Positions 1 to 12,000 of a stretch of 64,000 nucleotides of DNA are shown one piece after another. The stretch's first letter is position 1; each line of letters opens with the position of its first letter. The stretch comes from Bugula neritina (lineage: Eukaryota > Bryozoa > Gymnolaemata > Cheilostomatida > Bugulidae). The position numbers and the translations under genes were made by a program. Location of the stretch: assembly GCA_964035545.1 (NCBI GenBank), contig OZ037768.1, positions 419,501 through 483,500 of the forward strand. The letters are read 5' to 3'. Under the pieces are notes generated by a model. It saw only the letters and a list, made by a program, of their open reading frames with translations. It was not told where the DNA came from and searched no databases.

Positions 1-84
1 CAAACAATTCTGAGTTGTGTTCTCATATTGAGTTGATGTTGAAGTGTGAGTTGAGTTGTAACTACTGACTATCTCTCGACATAC

Positions 85-214
85 CCATGGCTTGAAACCC
101 TCCCGACTTCTTCTTTTTCCTGTTCTGGTCTCGCACCATACTACGAGTCTCCGCATCACTGGACTCCGAGTCACTCTTCATGCCCTCAGTTTCGCGAAGC
201 TCTTCTTCTGTCAT
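85..214 (-). CDS. DDX54: DDX54-like DEAD-box RNA helicase, first coding exon (partial)
   Basis: The ATG at 214-212 opens 43 codons plus one base, ending at a donor (gtatgt read downward from 84). The peptide is acidic/serine-rich (SDSESSDAET), followed by TRSMVRDQNRKKKKSGGFQA and then MG. This matches, nearly residue for residue, the segment just before the Q motif in animal DDX54 (yeast Dbp10), a nucleolar DEAD-box helicase of 60S ribosome biogenesis. The helicase core itself lies outside the window to the left. A short upstream ORF (ATG at 240-238, four codons then stop) precedes the start. The exon is much shorter than the vertebrate N-terminus. The assignment rests on one short but distinctive block. 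The gene is divergent from the neighbour starting at 2035. Confidence 0.8.
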
Positions 215-2034
215 CTTCAGTTTTACTACAGAGCTACCATAGATGCTTAATTTCTAAATTGTTTCTATCAAATTAAATTTAAATTGACAAAATTCAAACT
301 ATGCAATTAAAATGTGCCATGTACTTATGTAATTATCTTACATCAAATGACTAATAATAGCTAAACAGTGATAGTATATAAACATCATTATAGTTATATT
401 AAATATAAGTAACATTATAACTGTAAATAATCATGTATTTATTTATTATAATTAATTAATAATTATTATATAAGCTATAGTTAATTGTTGCATTATGATT
501 ATGATTATAAAGCAAACATCATCGAAACGTATCTAACTCTATAGTTATAGTCTAAATAAATTAAGTTTAGTAAATCAGTGTTAAATTTCAAACTAATAAA
601 TTAACTAATATTATGATTAACAATAACTTAAAGTTAAAGTCAACGAGAGAATATAATCGCTATAAATCTACTTTCTCTCCGACCCAATTTACATTCTCAT
701 TCAGTGATTCTAGTGTTTGTTTTCAAAACAAACTTAAAGCCTAAAGCAAAAAGCAACCGCAAAAGCAAGTTAAACTCAACTATTAGAATATTAATTTAAA
801 TTATAATTTAAAATTAAATTTAATATTAAACTTTTAAAGCAAGATCAAGTTTTATCTTCAAAATCAAAATAATTTTGTTCTTTACTTAACAACAATTATA
901 ATTCAAATTTTTGTACTTGTAGTAGTTAGTTTTACTTCGATCTTACAAGTTAACTAATAAAATCCAATATTCTAAATATCTAAATTAGATCATATAAATT
1001 AAAAAATCAAAATAAAAACTAGTATCTCTCAAAAACCAACATCTATGCGTGACTGAATCTGAGTATAATAGGGATTTTAGATATAGATGCTATAACGTTT
1101 AATACTATTAGTTTTGCCTGCGTCGGTCTAAATTAAGCCAAAACTTTTTAGACCCAGGCTTCAGAAATGGCTTCGCTAATTAATTTGAGCTTCTTATGCG
1201 CCTGAGAGGACAACTCTTATACTTGATAATATTGTTCCAACTCTTCAGATAACATGGTAGTACTTTAAATTAAGAAACGTTTCTTACAGTAATAATTATA
1301 TATGCTCTGATCAAATCATATCATGCATGAAATCAAAACATAATTGTGCTTGCAAAATATTGTCACATTTCACTAAATATTATAAATTAGGGAAAACCTG
1401 GGTGAAAGGGCAAATTGCTAGGATTTTTAACAAGGTCACAAACCAATTAGAAATGTCTAACTTAGACATTGATCTTTTGTCTGACTTTGACATTTGGTCA
1501 ATATAGCTGTAAAAAAACTTCAAATAAAGTGTTATGGATGAGTATTTTAATCAGCATATTATAATCAGCAGCAAAATATTGTCAGCAATTCTAGCTTACT
1601 TAAGGCAAGAGTAATTGCAGCTCTCATGTATAGAATATAGTGTTGTTAAATAACAACATGACACCATAATATTACTGATATAGGTTATAGTAAGTATACC
1701 TATTTTGTTTTTAGTTGTATTATCTATTGTACACTTGCATGCAGAGTCAGAACTAAACAGAGTATGAGTATAAATCAATGAATTAATTAATGTAATGTTA
1801 TTACATAATAATTTAAAAACATGCTTTTTACAACAATGTAATTTCTCAACGTCACACACATGTTTATTAAAACAATTGTTTGTGGCCATTACTTTATGTT
1901 AGTTTGCTTTAACAAAGGAATTTCTTGACAGAGAAGAAAGTGAAACAATAAATTTGCTGAGAAGATGTTAGAAAGCACAGGTTTAATGTGTTCATTATTT
2001 CATCATGACTAAGGCCTGCAGATGACTGACCACA
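215..2034. other. AT-rich intergenic region between divergent genes
   Basis: No exon is supportable here on either strand. The stretch lies between the DDX54-like start (minus) and the membrane protein start (plus), so it should hold both promoters. I see no convincing TATA/Inr pair, only long A/T runs. Confidence 0.5.
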
Positions 2035-3735
2035 ATGCAAGTGTACTCTTCCTTCGTAGGAGTGAATCTTCTTCTTACGTCAGCACTGTCTGCTGCCACT
2101 GCCAACTCAACAACAGGACAGCAGTAAATATTCTCAACCCTCAACTTTATACTTTGGAGTAGTGAACACTAGTTGGGCATAATTATTATGAGTACACGGG
2201 TACTAGATTATACTGCACACAGTGTATACTAGATTATACTGCGCACAGTGTATACTACATTATACTGCACACAGTGCATACTAGATTATACTGCGCACAG
2301 TGTATACTACATTATACTGCACACAGTGTATACTACATTATACTGCACACAGTGTATACTAGATTATACTGCGCACAGTGTATACTACATTATACTGCAC
2401 ACAGTGTATACTACATTATACTGCACACAGTGTATACTAGATTATACTGTGCACAGTGTATACTACATTATACTGTGCACAGTGTAAACTAGACTATACT
2501 GCGCACAGTGTAAAATGTAGTGTAATGTAATACAGCCTATTGCATACAATATACTATAATATGTATATAGTGCTAGTAGTAGTACTATATTATACTATTA
2601 TAGTACTAGTACTATAGTATAATATTATAGTACTAGTACTAGTAAGCAGTACCAGTACTATACTATGTACATAGTAGAGTACTACATATACTGTGTATAG
2701 TACTATATACTACGCAAGGTACTAGTAAATAGTACCTGTACTATATCTTACAACAGACTCAGTGAGTGTGTGTTTGACTCAGACTGTGGACAGAGTCTCT
2801 CAGGGAGAGTCTGTGTGGAAGCAACATGTCAGTGTATGAACTCTGGTGAACTCTGGGATGGAGTGAGTCGCTGTCTAGCAGCAGCTCAAGTTCAAAGGTC
2901 AGCTCTATGTATTACTGTTACATACTCACTACACACTGTATTTTTCTAAAAGATTCTCGAGTTTGGAGTTGGGGTTTTAAATTGGATTTCCGAACCCCCA
3001 ACCTCAAACCCAAGAATCCTAAACTATTGCTCTCAACTCAGAGCTGCTTATAGAATGACTCGTATTTTTCAGCGGCTCAACAATTCTGGATAACCTAAGA
3101 CCAGTGATGGCCATCAGCCTTGCCTTTGGTGTGGCAGTAGGGGTGGCTGTGCTAGCCCTCCTTATTACTCGCTGTCGAAATAACTATAGTCCAGCCCTTT
3201 ATGAACAAAGTTTAGACTTAGCATCTGTTAGGAAACAAAGGTGAAACTTAGGCTATCCAGCCTCCCCTTTCACAACTTTTATATTATTTCCTTCGCCGTT
3301 TGTCCTCAACAATTCAACATTGCAATGTGTGGTATAGTATAATATAGTAATAGTGTTACATAACGTGAAATATTATTCAATCATTCTGTTCCTTTGTATT
3401 CTAGTATTATTTATGGCAGAGCAAGCATTTTTCAACGGAGAGACACTCTATACAATCTGCAGAACAAAGAGAAAGACATCTCTCATAGGAAGGGCAACTC
3501 CACCAGTCACTTCTTTACACACAACTCAACATTTGAATTTACAACTACTCAGAAGGTTGCAGACGCAATAGCAGACAGGAAGTTGAGTAGCGATTCCATT
3601 CACAAACCTATGCCTTCAATCTTCCCACTTTATTCCCTGATGAATAATAACCCACAGAAGGTCATTCGCTACACAAAGCAAAACTACAAAGCTGTGAGAG
3701 ACAGCCATTTCAAACTGATTACTGAAACTCCGTGA
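2035..3735 (+). CDS. Small type I membrane protein with one EB-like cysteine-rich module
   Basis: Four exons, 2035-2123, 2757-2897, 3073-3240 and 3405-3735, give 242 aa. All three introns are phase 2, and donors and acceptors are GT-AG. Residues 1 to about 22 form a signal peptide (MQVYSSFVGVNLLLTSALSA). Residues 34-69 hold six cysteines in the order C-x5-C-x8-C-x4-C-x-C-x12-C, resembling EB or other small disulphide modules of invertebrate surface proteins. Residues 88-109 are a hydrophobic membrane helix (VMAISLAFGVAVG...). About 133 polar, basic residues follow, presumably cytoplasmic, with several Tyr and Ser but no recognised domain. I do not recognise the family. A receptor or adhesion-type role is only inference. 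The modest donors (gtcagc, gtgaaa) are the weakest part, but matching phases support the model. Confidence 0.7.
2201..2512. repeat. 26-bp minisatellite in intron 1 of the EB-module gene
   Basis: About 12 head-to-tail copies with alternating variants (actagatta.../actacatta..., gcgcacag/gcacacag). Two translated frames stay open by chance of the 26-bp period. This is not coding. Confidence 0.95.
2951..3020 (+). other. Imperfect hairpin in intron 2
   Basis: Arms 2951-2976 and 2992-3020 are inverted copies. GATTCTCGAGTTTGGAGTT faces CCTCAAACCCAAGAATC with about 21 pairs in 25 positions, and the loop is roughly 16 nt. It sits entirely inside a 175-nt intron. It could be a mini foldback element or a pre-miRNA-like structure; the sequence alone cannot decide. 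Confidence 0.55.
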
Positions 3736-3854
3736 TTGAATATACAGTCATGTATTAGAGAGTTTTGGTAATTTAATTCAACATTTTATGATATTCTATA
3801 CATGAAGAGCTGCACTATTTACATCTTTGCTATACACACGTGTTGGTAGATAGA

Positions 3855-3860
3855 AATAAA
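3855..3860 (+). terminator. Polyadenylation signal AATAAA of the EB-module gene
   Basis: Canonical AATAAA about 120 nt after the stop codon at 3733-3735, just before the downstream 29-bp array. Confidence 0.6.
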
Positions 3861-3896
3861 CTATGCACCACAATAATTACCATCCGTAATACCAAC

Positions 3897-4437
3897 ATAT
3901 CAAGATATACACATAACACATGTAAATATACTATATAGCGATATACACATGTAAATATACTATATAGTGACATACACATGTAAGTATACTATATAGCGAT
4001 ATACACATGTAAGTATACTATATAGCGATATACACATGTAAATATATTATATAGCGATATACACATGTAAGTATACTATATAGCGATATACACATGTAAA
4101 TATACTATATAGTGACATACACATGTAAGTATACTATATAGCGATATACACATGTAAGTATACTATATAGCGATATACACATGTAAATATACTATATAGC
4201 GATATACACATGTAAGTATACTATATAGCGATATACACATGTAAATATACTATATAGCGATATACACATGTAAGTATACTATATAGCGATATACACATGT
4301 AAGTATACTATATAGCGATATACACATGTAAATATACTATATAGCGATATACACATGTAAGTGTACTATATAGCGATATACACATGTAAGTATACTATAT
4401 AGCGATATACACATGTAAATATACTATATATCAAGAT
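3897..4437. repeat. 29-bp minisatellite downstream of the EB-module gene
   Basis: About 18 tandem copies of a unit containing cgatatacacatgtaagta, differing mainly at gtaagta/gtaaata and agcgata/agtgaca. Each unit holds a gtaag motif, but no exon junction is adjacent. Confidence 0.95.
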
Positions 4438-6091
4438 ATACACCAACTTCCTTAGAGTCTATAACTCAACAGTCTATTATGCAGATGATTTAAGCAATTC
4501 CTTTGAAAGGAGAACTTTCTAGCTTTGAAATATAAAAATTTATTAATTTTCATATCTGAAATGTTTAGCCCGCATATGAACAATCTACTATATATGTAAA
4601 GCAATAGCAGAACAATATATATAAAATGATTATCTCTCTATAAACACTGCCAATATCAAAAACCACAAGTCAACTCTTGCTTGCTTTGTTACTAAACAAA
4701 ATTAATGTTTTACATTCTTACAATATACATGATAATACCTGTTTTAAGTTATAAACAATGTCTAAAATATTCTGCAGTGTCTGCGTATAACTGAGTATAA
4801 CTTCTCACTGGCTCTTCACTTTGTGTGGAAGATTTTAAGCTCCATAAGGGTATAGGTGTAGAAATTATAACGCTTGCAAGCGAAGAGTAGTGGGAGTTAT
4901 CTGTACTTGTCAAGTGACTATGGAGTTACTTTTTCTTACAACTTACAACTTATTGGCTAGTTTCGAAATTGTTAGCAACAGTTTCACCATCAATAATAGA
5001 AAGTAATGCAATGATTATCGTTAGCGCCTCGTTCTACATTCAACCTAGTAACGTTAGACGCTGGGTCTTACTGTCAAGCTTGATTTGATTACAATATAAA
5101 AGTCTGCACCATTGTTGGGACTGACTATTCACCGCATGAATTCTCTCATTTAGTTGTCCGGTTCTTGATAGCTTTGGGATTATAATGAAACTAAGACGTC
5201 TTCATCGCAGCAAATTTGAAGAATATCATAATCACCAAGATTCCTACAAGTTTACTTAGAAAGTCACAGTAAAGCTAGTAGCTCTTGTCCTAACACTTGA
5301 ACTTATTCTTAGGTTGAAGTATCGTTATTTTAAAATTATTAATAACATTATTATTATAATTCATTAATTGGAAGTTAGTGTAAGTGTTACTTGGTAGTTG
5401 TTGTAATACTTTAATAGTGATACTGATAGTAATAGGACACAGTGAAACCACGACTATCCGCGTGGTACATTCACATAATTAGTGACTGCTACTAGCTTTC
5501 TGGAATTTGATTTCAACTTGCAGTTGACTTTGTACTGTGATTTTTGTGTTGTTGCATGAGGGTTTCTACTGCAACTCACTCAGTGTTCACATTTTAGCCG
5601 CACTTTTAAATAAGAAGTTAGTTTTAGTTTAGGTTTGCGTAGCACAAGCCTTAGACTCTCTTGTTAATTTAAAGAGGTTTAAATCTTTAAAATCGTCGAT
5701 ATCTATCATCTATGACACTCAAAGTGAGAAAACAGTATTAGTATTACTACTTGTGTGAACACAAATAGTTAAATTTTATGTGGTTGATCACAACTTTCAC
5801 TCAACTCTACTTCTTCATAACGAAAAGGACAAACAGGTAAGTTTAGCTTCAACTGACGTAATGATAATCATTTGCCAAATTATTTAATTAAAGATTCTGC
5901 TTAGACTGAGAGTAGTTTATTTGAGTCGTCATATTCTGTAAAATTCTTATTCAAATTTAAAAAATACTGAGCATGTGTTCTTTTACTCTATTTTTTACAT
6001 TTTTTATGTCGTTTGGTTTTTGGAAGTCAGTCTTAAGCAGGTTTTCACTAATAGCAATCAACTTTCTAAACCATTCAATCTTGTAGAAATC
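4438..6091 (+). other. Intergenic and 5' region of BCKDK
   Basis: No coding exon is seen. A plausible 5'-UTR exon ends at 5836 before a strong donor (aaacag then gtaagt). A motif agtgatactgatagt near 5415 recurs upstream of RPC4. The coding exon containing the ATG begins somewhere before 6092, with its acceptor not fixed. Confidence 0.45.
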
Positions 6092-9000
6092 ATGAACTTG
6101 GTTACTGCTTCGAACTTCATCCGAATTCGAAAGACACATCTATTTCAACTTAGAAATCCAGAGTTTCCAGCCTTTTTCCAACGAGATCTAACACATTCGT
6201 CTAGTGATAATAAAAATGTTAAATTCAATGTGAATAATGTCTCAAGAAGGCTGGAGAGATCGAGGTCTGTGACATCATACTACTACAACAGTGCTCTGGA
6301 TGCAGCAGCCAGCAAAGTATGTCCCGCCTCTTATGTCCCGCCTCTTTATACCACTGGCTCTGATATAAGTGTGTTAATATCTGATTATGCTGTCTTTATT
6401 ACTTGAAGTTTTGTGAAAATTATTATATTAAGAATTGTTTGTTGAAATAATATATAGTTTTACCTAAATGTATGGATTTCACAGGATTCTGTGCGTTTGG
6501 TGCCCACAACTTTACTCTATACTGGAAAGAAACCAGACGATTCACATATGTTGGTAAGTCTAACTCTCTATGTCTATGGTGGGTATAACTCTCTATGTCT
6601 ATGGTAAGTGTAGCTCTCTATGTCTATGGTAAGTCTAACTCTCTATGTCTATGGTAAGTGTAGCTCTCTATGTCTATGGTAAGTCTAACTCTCTATATCT
6701 ATGGTAAGTCTAACTCTCTATGTCTATGGTAAGTCTAACTCTCTATGTCTATGGTAAGTCTAACTCTCTATATCTATGGTGGGTATAACTCTCTATGTCT
6801 ATGGTAAGTCTAACTCTCTATGTCTATGGTAAGTGTGGCTTTCTATGTCTATGGTAAGTCTAACTCTCTATGTCTATGGTAAGTGTAACATCTACTCTAT
6901 GTACACTATAATCATGCTCCACAACGTGGGGTACAAAGTCCCATTATATTTGTTCATCATTTTGTTGCCACGGTAACAAGATGCCTGAAGTTCTAGCTAC
7001 AGCCTGTCTTACGTAATTCATATTGTCTGATTACGCAATACTCCTGTCCTGAAACAATAACACTTGTTCTGTGTGTACAACAAGCTATAGTTTTCATTTG
7101 TCTATCTTGTATTGTTTTTCTCCATGTATTAGCCTACACAAGTTACTTCATTGTATGTTACTTCATTGTATGTTACTTTATTGTATGTTACTTTATTGTA
7201 TGCTGCCCATTGTATGTTACTCCATTGTGTATTACCTGCACTTAGGTTTGCATTGCATCACTATTATAATACATGCATAGTTGGCTAGTCCCAGAAAATA
7301 TCTTCTCTTGCCTCTACAACACTACATAACATGTAATACTAATATAATATAATACAATACGATATAGCATAATACAATATAATATCATATTATATAATAC
7401 GATATAACATAATACAGTATAATATAATACGATATAACATCATACAGTATAATATAATACGATATAACATCATACAGTATAATATAATACCATATCCTGC
7501 AGATGGGGGCTCAGTATCTGCACAAGGAGTTGCCTGTCCGTATTGCACACAGAGTGGCCGGCTTCAGAGAACTGCCATTCATTGTTGGCTGCAATCCAAG
7601 TATACTGCAAGTGGTAAGTATGTCAGTAATAATACGGTATTACTAGTTGTATAGCACATGGTGTAATACTGTATTACTAGTTGTATAGCACATGGTGTAA
7701 TACTGTATTACTAGTTGTATAGCACGTGGTGTAATACTGTATTACTAGGTGTATAGCACATGGTGTAATACTGTATTACTAGTTGTATAGCACACGGTGT
7801 AATACTGTATTATAATGTGTTACAGCATGAACTCTACATCAGAGCCTTCCAAAAGCTGACAGATTTCCCACCAGTAAGTATCGTCTCTCCAGCATACGAA
7901 TATCTGTATATACTATACACTCTGTACTGTATACTATACTATAGTAACTACTATACTATACACTCTGTACTGTATACTATAGTAACTACTATACTATACA
8001 CTCTGTACTGTATACTATAGTAACTACTATACTATACACTCTGTACTGTATACTATACTATAGTAACTACTATACTATACACTCTGTACTGTATACTATA
8101 CTATAGTAACTACTATACTATACACTCTGTACCGGTAGATTCAAAACCTGGAAGAGGACTCGGAATTCTGCAAGCTGATCCGATCGCTACTTGATGATCA
8201 CCGCGACGTAGTGACATTGCTAGCAGAAGGCTTTAAGGAATGTAAAAAGCACTTACCTGTAAGTATACAGTACCACTTACCTGTGAGTATACGGTGTGAC
8301 TTACCTGTAAGTATACAGTACCACTTACCTGTAAGTATACAGTATGACTTACCTGTGAGTATACAGTATGACTTACCTGTAAGTATACAGTACCACTTAC
8401 CTGTAAGTATACAGTATGACTTACCTGTGAGTATACAGTATGACTTACCTGTGAGTATACAGTACGACTTACCTGTAAGTATACAGTCAGACTTACCTGT
8501 AAGTATACAGTGTGACTTACCTGTAAGTATACAGTATGACTTACCTGTGAGTATACAGTATGACTTACCTGTAAGTATACAGTACCACTTACCTGTAAGT
8601 ATACAGTATGACTTACCTGTGAGTATACAGTATGACTTACCTGTAAGTATACAGTCAGACTTACCTGTAAGTATACAGTGTGACTTACCTGTGAGTATAT
8701 AGTCAGACTTACCTGTGAGTATACAGTATGACTTACCTGTAAGTATACAGTATGACTTACCTGTAAGTATACAGTCAGACTTACCTGTAAGTATACAGTG
8801 TGACTTACCTGTGAGTATATAGTCAGACTTACCTGTGAGTATACAGTATGACTTACCTGTAAGTATACAGTATGACTTACCTGTAAGTATACAGTCAGAC
8901 TTACCTGTGAGTATACAGTATGACTTACCTGTAAGTATACAGTATGACTTACCTGTGAGTATACAGTATGACTTACCTGTGAGTATACAGTCAGACTTAC

Positions 9001-12000
9001 CTGTGAGTATACAGTATGACTTACCTGTAAGTATACAGTATGACTTACCTGTAAGTATACAGTATGACTTACCTGTGAGTATATAGTATGACTTACCTGT
9101 GAGTATACAGTATGACTTACCTGTGAGTATATAGTATGACTTACCTGTGAGTATACAGTATGACTTACCTGTGAGTATACAGTATGACTTACCTGTGAGT
9201 ATACAGTATGACTTACCTGTGAGTATACAGTGTGACTTACCTGTAAGTATACAGTATGACTTACCTGTAAGTATACAGTATGACTTACCTGTGAGTATAT
9301 AGTATGACTTACCTGTGAGTATACAGTATGACTTACCTGTGAGTATATAGTATGACTTACCTGTGAGTATACAGTATGACTTACCTGTGAGTATACAGTA
9401 TGACTTACCTGTGAGTATACAGTATGACTTACCTGTGAGTATACAGTATGACTTACCTGTAAGTATACAGTCAGACTTACCTGTAAGTATACAGTATGAC
9501 TTACCTGTGAGTATACAGTATGACTTACCTGTGAGTATACAGTATGACTTACCTGTGAGTATACAGTACGACTTACCTGTAAGTATACAGTCAGACTTAC
9601 CTGTAAGTATACAGTGTGACTTACCTGTAAGTATACAGTATGACTTACCTGTGAGTATACAGTATGACTTACCTGTAAGTATACAGTACCACTTACCTGT
9701 AAGTATACAGTATGACTTACCTGTGAGTATACAGTATGACTTACCTGTAAGTATACAGTCAGACTTACCTGTAAGTATACAGTGTGACTTACCTGTGAGT
9801 ATATAGTCAGACTTACCTGTGAGTATACAGTATGACTTACCTGTAAGTATACAGTATGACTTACCTGTAAGTATACAGTCAGACTTACCTGTAAGTATAC
9901 AGTGTGACTTACCTGTGAGTATATAGTCAGACTTACCTGTGAGTATACAGTATGACTTACCTGTAAGTATACAGTATGACTTACCTGTAAGTATACAGTC
10001 AGACTTACCTGTGAGTATACAGTGTGACTTACCTGTAAGTATACAGTATGACTTACCTGTAAGTATACAGTATGACTTACCTGTGAGTATATAGTATGAC
10101 TTACCTGTGAGTATACAGTATGACTTACCTGTGAGTATACAGTATGACTTACCTGTGAGTATACAGTATGACTTACCTGTGAGTATACAGTATGACTTAC
10201 CTGTAAGTATACAGTCAGACTTACCTGTAAGTATACAGTATGACTTACCTGTGAGTATACAGTGTGACTTACCTGTAAGTATACAGTCAGACTTACCTGT
10301 AAGTATACAGTATGACTTACCTGTGAGTATACAGTATGACTTACCTGTAAGTATACAGTGTGACTTACCTGTAAGTATATAGTCAGACTTACCTGTAAGT
10401 ATATAGTGTGACTTACTCTCTACTACGCTATATCTGATTCAGGATAGCAGAGTCACCAAGACCTTCCTGGACAAGACGCTGACGTCTAGACTTGGTATTA
10501 GAATGTTGTGTGAATATCATCTGGCGCTGCATGAAGACAAGGTAACCACCTGTCACCACTTTGTGTCATGTGACACTATATGTCACTGTGTGTCACTTGT
10601 CACTTTGTGTCATGTGTTTCTATGTGTCGCATGTCAGTATATGTCACTGTGTGTCACATGTCACTTTGTGACACATGTGTGTTGGTTACTATAAAGTGCC
10701 CAATTCTAGGCTCTCCTAAGAATTCAATTTAATTTTCAACCTTTATTCCCTCACCAACCATAATATGGTGTGTAATTCCTTCACCAACTATGATATGGTG
10801 TGTAATTTATTTGGTAGTTGTGTTACATAAGATTGTAATACATAATTATAGTCTGTCTACATTCTATACGCTGCATGCACACGTTCACACACCGTGCTCA
10901 TCACGTTCACACAGTAGTTGTATCTCATGGTTTCTATGGTAACCTGTTTGCAGAGTTCAGCTTATTAACTTTGAGTTTATAGAGGAAATGCATGGGTTTA
11001 ATATGGTAAATAGTTGGCTACTGCATTATCTCATCTCCTTATTATATCTGAATTATATATGATAGAAAGATAGTAACCACTCGGTGTGTAGTTGAATGTG
11101 GCCCCTTGCCAGGTGGAGCATCGTGTGTTTTAATTTAACTGTTTTCTTTGTTCTGTCAAAATATGGTCGTAGTGATTGGAACAGAGCCAGATTTTTACTT
11201 AAGCAAAGCACATAAACCACTCTAATTACGTATGGCTATACCCAGGGTTTTGGTGAATAACTGGTGTTATATTATATATACCATGTAAGGTGTGATTCAT
11301 TGTTGACACCAGGTCAAATATATGGCAGTGTTTATAAACAATAATTCACTTGATATAATGAGTTGTGCATTCGTTTCCAATTTAGGTGCAGATGAACTTA
11401 AACTGCTCTGCAGTTCTTGTAATCTAGCATAAAATAGATGTTTAAGGTAGCAGCAGTAGTGCTAGTAATAGTAGTAGTAGTAGTAGTACTAGTAGTAGCA
11501 GCAGCAGTAGTGCTAGTAATAGTAGTAGTAGTGCTAGTAATAGTAGTAGTAGTGCTAGTAATAGTAGTAGTAGTAGTGCTAGTAATAGTAGTAGTAGTAG
11601 TGCTAGTAGTGCTGGTGATAGTAGTAGTAGCAACAGTGGTAGTAATAGTCATAGTAGCTAGTGTTATCTTTTACTGTATCGCACTGTGTATAATATTGCT
11701 ACTTTCTCCTTTCAGCCCGGACATGTTGGAATTATATCCGTTAACTTTCAACCTCGAAGACTCTTAGAGAAAAAGGCAGAATTTGCTCAGTAAGTGTTAA
11801 TAAATGTACTGTTAGTCACTCACCTTCAGTCACTCACCTTCAGTCACACTCGCCTTCAGTCACTCACCTTCAGTCACTCTTACCTTCAGTCACTCTTACC
11901 TTCAGTCACTTTCACCTTCAGTCACTCACCTTCAGTCACTCACCTTCAGTCACTCACCTTCAGTCACTCACCTTCAGTCACTCACCTTCAGTCACTCTTA

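Noticed and set aside
8211-10382. Several long frames encoding DLPVSIQY repeats as a repeat protein gene
   Set aside because: They are the donor array of BCKDK intron 5. Exons on both sides align with BCKDK without them.
8251-10415. CRISPR array
   Set aside because: Regular period but no unique spacers, no cas genes, and the DNA is eukaryotic with introns; it is a minisatellite.
11398-11767. Poly-Val and poly-Thr ORFs
   Set aside because: Trinucleotide tract in BCKDK intron 6; only 11716-11789 within it is a true exon.
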